This document shows, one piece after another, positions 48,094-48,957 of a stretch of DNA of 48,957 nucleotides; within the stretch, counting starts at the first letter, position 1, and every line of letters starts with the position of its first letter. Both the position numbers and the translations under genes were made by a program. The DNA comes from Firmicutes bacterium UBA5388 (lineage in GTDB: Bacteria; Bacillota; UBA4882; UBA10575), in contig DHOO01000070.1 of NCBI GenBank assembly GCA_002409975.1, positions 4,027 through 52,983 of the forward strand, in the 5' to 3' direction. Below the pieces are notes generated by a model. That model searched no databases. It saw nothing but the letters and a program-made list of their open reading frames with translations, and was not told the origin of the DNA.

Positions 48094-48768
48094 ATGGTTC
48101 TTGTGGATGATGTGACGTATAAAGAAACAATAGAAATCTTAAGAGATAAAAAACGTCTCTCGCCATTTTATTGTGATTTAAAAAAGTGGCTGGGTCAGCG
48201 ATTTGGCATAACTGCTTACAACTTTGTGTTTCAAAGAATTCCAAATAATAACCCTAAGGGTAGATTTAAATTATATATCTTGCTTTCATCAACTAGAGAT
48301 TATAATAGCATGTGTGACAAAAGACATTGTGGATATGACAAGAATAAGCAAGATGAAATATCACAAGAATTCGAAAAACTAGCCGACATGCATAATTTTG
48401 GAAACCCAGAAACCATAAAGGATGTATGGGTCTGTTATAATGATTTTTCTATTGAAATGAAAACTGGAGTGAACAGACTCACTTATAAAAAGATTAATAA
48501 ATACATCTGGAAAAAATACAGAAATTATTCGTTATGGGGGGTTTACCCATTATTCACGGATGTTGTTGTATTTTTTATGAGGGATGAAGATATTTTAAGG
48601 AACTCTAAAAATGGAGTTTGTGCTAATATTCAAAGTGATTATTTTAAGGCTTTAAAAGAATCTGATGAGTTTGGACTCTATAACCCAGTTAACTTTACCA
48701 TGCGTTTTGATAGTAAGGAGAACCTGGATAATAATTACGAAGGTAACCTTTATTATTATTTTAAATAA
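48094..48768 (+). CDS. Hypothetical protein in an AT-rich accessory segment
   Basis: A 224-residue, soluble, Lys/Asn/Tyr-rich protein that I do not recognise. It has no signal peptide or membrane helix. The N-terminal third looks alpha/beta (VTYKETIEILRDKKRLSPFY, then LGQRFGITAYNFVF). It contains two Cys near residue 74-79 (MCDKRHCGYDK), and a Trp/Tyr-rich middle (KYIWKKYRNYSLWGVYPLF at about 141-159). The end is EGNLYYYFK. ATG48094 is preceded by GGGAAAGGAAT. The gene is markedly AT-rich while both flanks are GC-rich and palindromic, an arrangement typical of gene cassettes. A start at the downstream ATG codons is unlikely. Confidence 0.7.
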   Translation: MVLVDDVTYKETIEILRDKKRLSPFYCDLKKWLGQRFGITAYNFVFQRIPNNNPKGRFKLYILLSSTRDYNSMCDKRHCGYDKNKQDEISQEFEKLADMHNFGNPETIKDVWVCYNDFSIEMKTGVNRLTYKKINKYIWKKYRNYSLWGVYPLFTDVVVFFMRDEDILRNSKNGVCANIQSDYFKALKESDEFGLYNPVNFTMRFDSKENLDNNYEGNLYYYFK

Positions 48769-48957
48769 GAGGCTGACCTCCTGTCAGCCTAGGCTTCGAA
48801 GGCGCGCGACTTCATATAACACAGCATTGCCGCTTTGGGCCGCGGAAAGTGCTTCATGGAGCGGATCAGGCAGGTGTGTCATGGAGAATTCGCGGCCACA
48901 TCGATTTGCTAACCGAGTCGGCGGGGAGGGCTAATTCGAAGAAGAAAGCCCGCCTTG
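48769..48957. other. GC-rich palindromic DNA at the window end
   Basis: GAGGCTGACCTCCTGTCAGCCT (an inverted GGCTGAC/GTCAGCC pair, 48773-48789) lies right after the gene and could be its terminator. GGCCGCG (48838-48844) is opposed by CGCGGCC (48891-48897). No gene is supported before the window ends. Confidence 0.45.

Noticed and set aside
1..48957. CRISPR array, rRNA genes, intact transposase or integrase genes
   Set aside because: No regularly spaced repeats, rRNA sequence or recombinase motifs were seen on either strand.

Overview
The window looks like the chromosome of a heterotrophic, probably anaerobic Bacillota. Strong AGGAGG-type ribosome sites, two YesM/YesN- or LacI-controlled sugar ABC systems without their own ATPase, a GTP-type PEP carboxykinase and Bacillus-like LDH, Fur and TetR proteins all point there. 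Three things point to a cell with an outer membrane: an alpha-2-macroglobulin gene followed by a PBP1C gene, a small beta-barrel protein ending in Phe, and two sugar-binding proteins with cleavable signal peptides but no lipobox. A diderm Firmicute (for example of the Limnochordia/Hydrogenispora or Halanaerobiia type) is my inference, not a proven assignment.

Layout. 1-3500: lactate dehydrogenase, RNase HI, and PEP carboxykinase convergent across a perfect hairpin. 3900-4180: promoter, tRNA-Gln(CTG), tRNA-Glu(CTC). 4600-6290: a minus-strand membrane protein and a TetR regulator with promoter and palindromic operator; the pair lies between two copies of a ~45-bp direct repeat. 6430-10510: a cluster encoding a DUF5320 Gly-rich protein, a Fur-family regulator, an MBL-fold protein, a Mrp/NBP35 ATPase and a DUF134 HTH protein; the first three transcription units each carry a TGGGC-N4-GCCCA-type site, which suggests a small regulon. 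10700-20800: a beta-glucoside/beta-glucan utilisation locus (LacI regulator between two identical operators, GH30 glycosidase, YesM/YesN two-component pair, binding protein and two permeases). 21100-29000: alpha-2-macroglobulin and PBP1C. 29100-31140: HAD phosphatase, FRG-domain protein, membrane protein. 31600-36670: a second LacI-controlled sugar transporter with a cupin. 36700-40000: outer-membrane-type barrel, Gfo/Idh/MocA oxidoreductase overlapping a GNAT acetyltransferase. 40000-42800: a polar amino-acid ABC transporter. 42900-45600: orphan trpB and a LysM-G5-M23 peptidase. 45600-48957: an AT-rich accessory tail with a trypsin-TPR membrane protein and an unrecognised gene, separated by GC-rich, palindrome-rich DNA that contains an integron attC-like box pair.

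Two dispersed repeat families run through the window. One is MITE-like, with terminal inverted repeats related to GGAATTGCATAATT; it has four copies and one solo end, and two of the copies share a strongly structured core. The other is a shorter family with TGGCT/AGCCA arms. Strong hairpins separate the binding-protein gene from the first permease gene in all three ABC systems, which fits higher expression of the binding protein.

Several genes (RNase HI most clearly) have no ATG, GTG or TTG where the family must begin, but do have a good ribosome site before an ATC, ATT or ATA codon. No CRISPR array, rRNA, transposase or integrase gene was seen.
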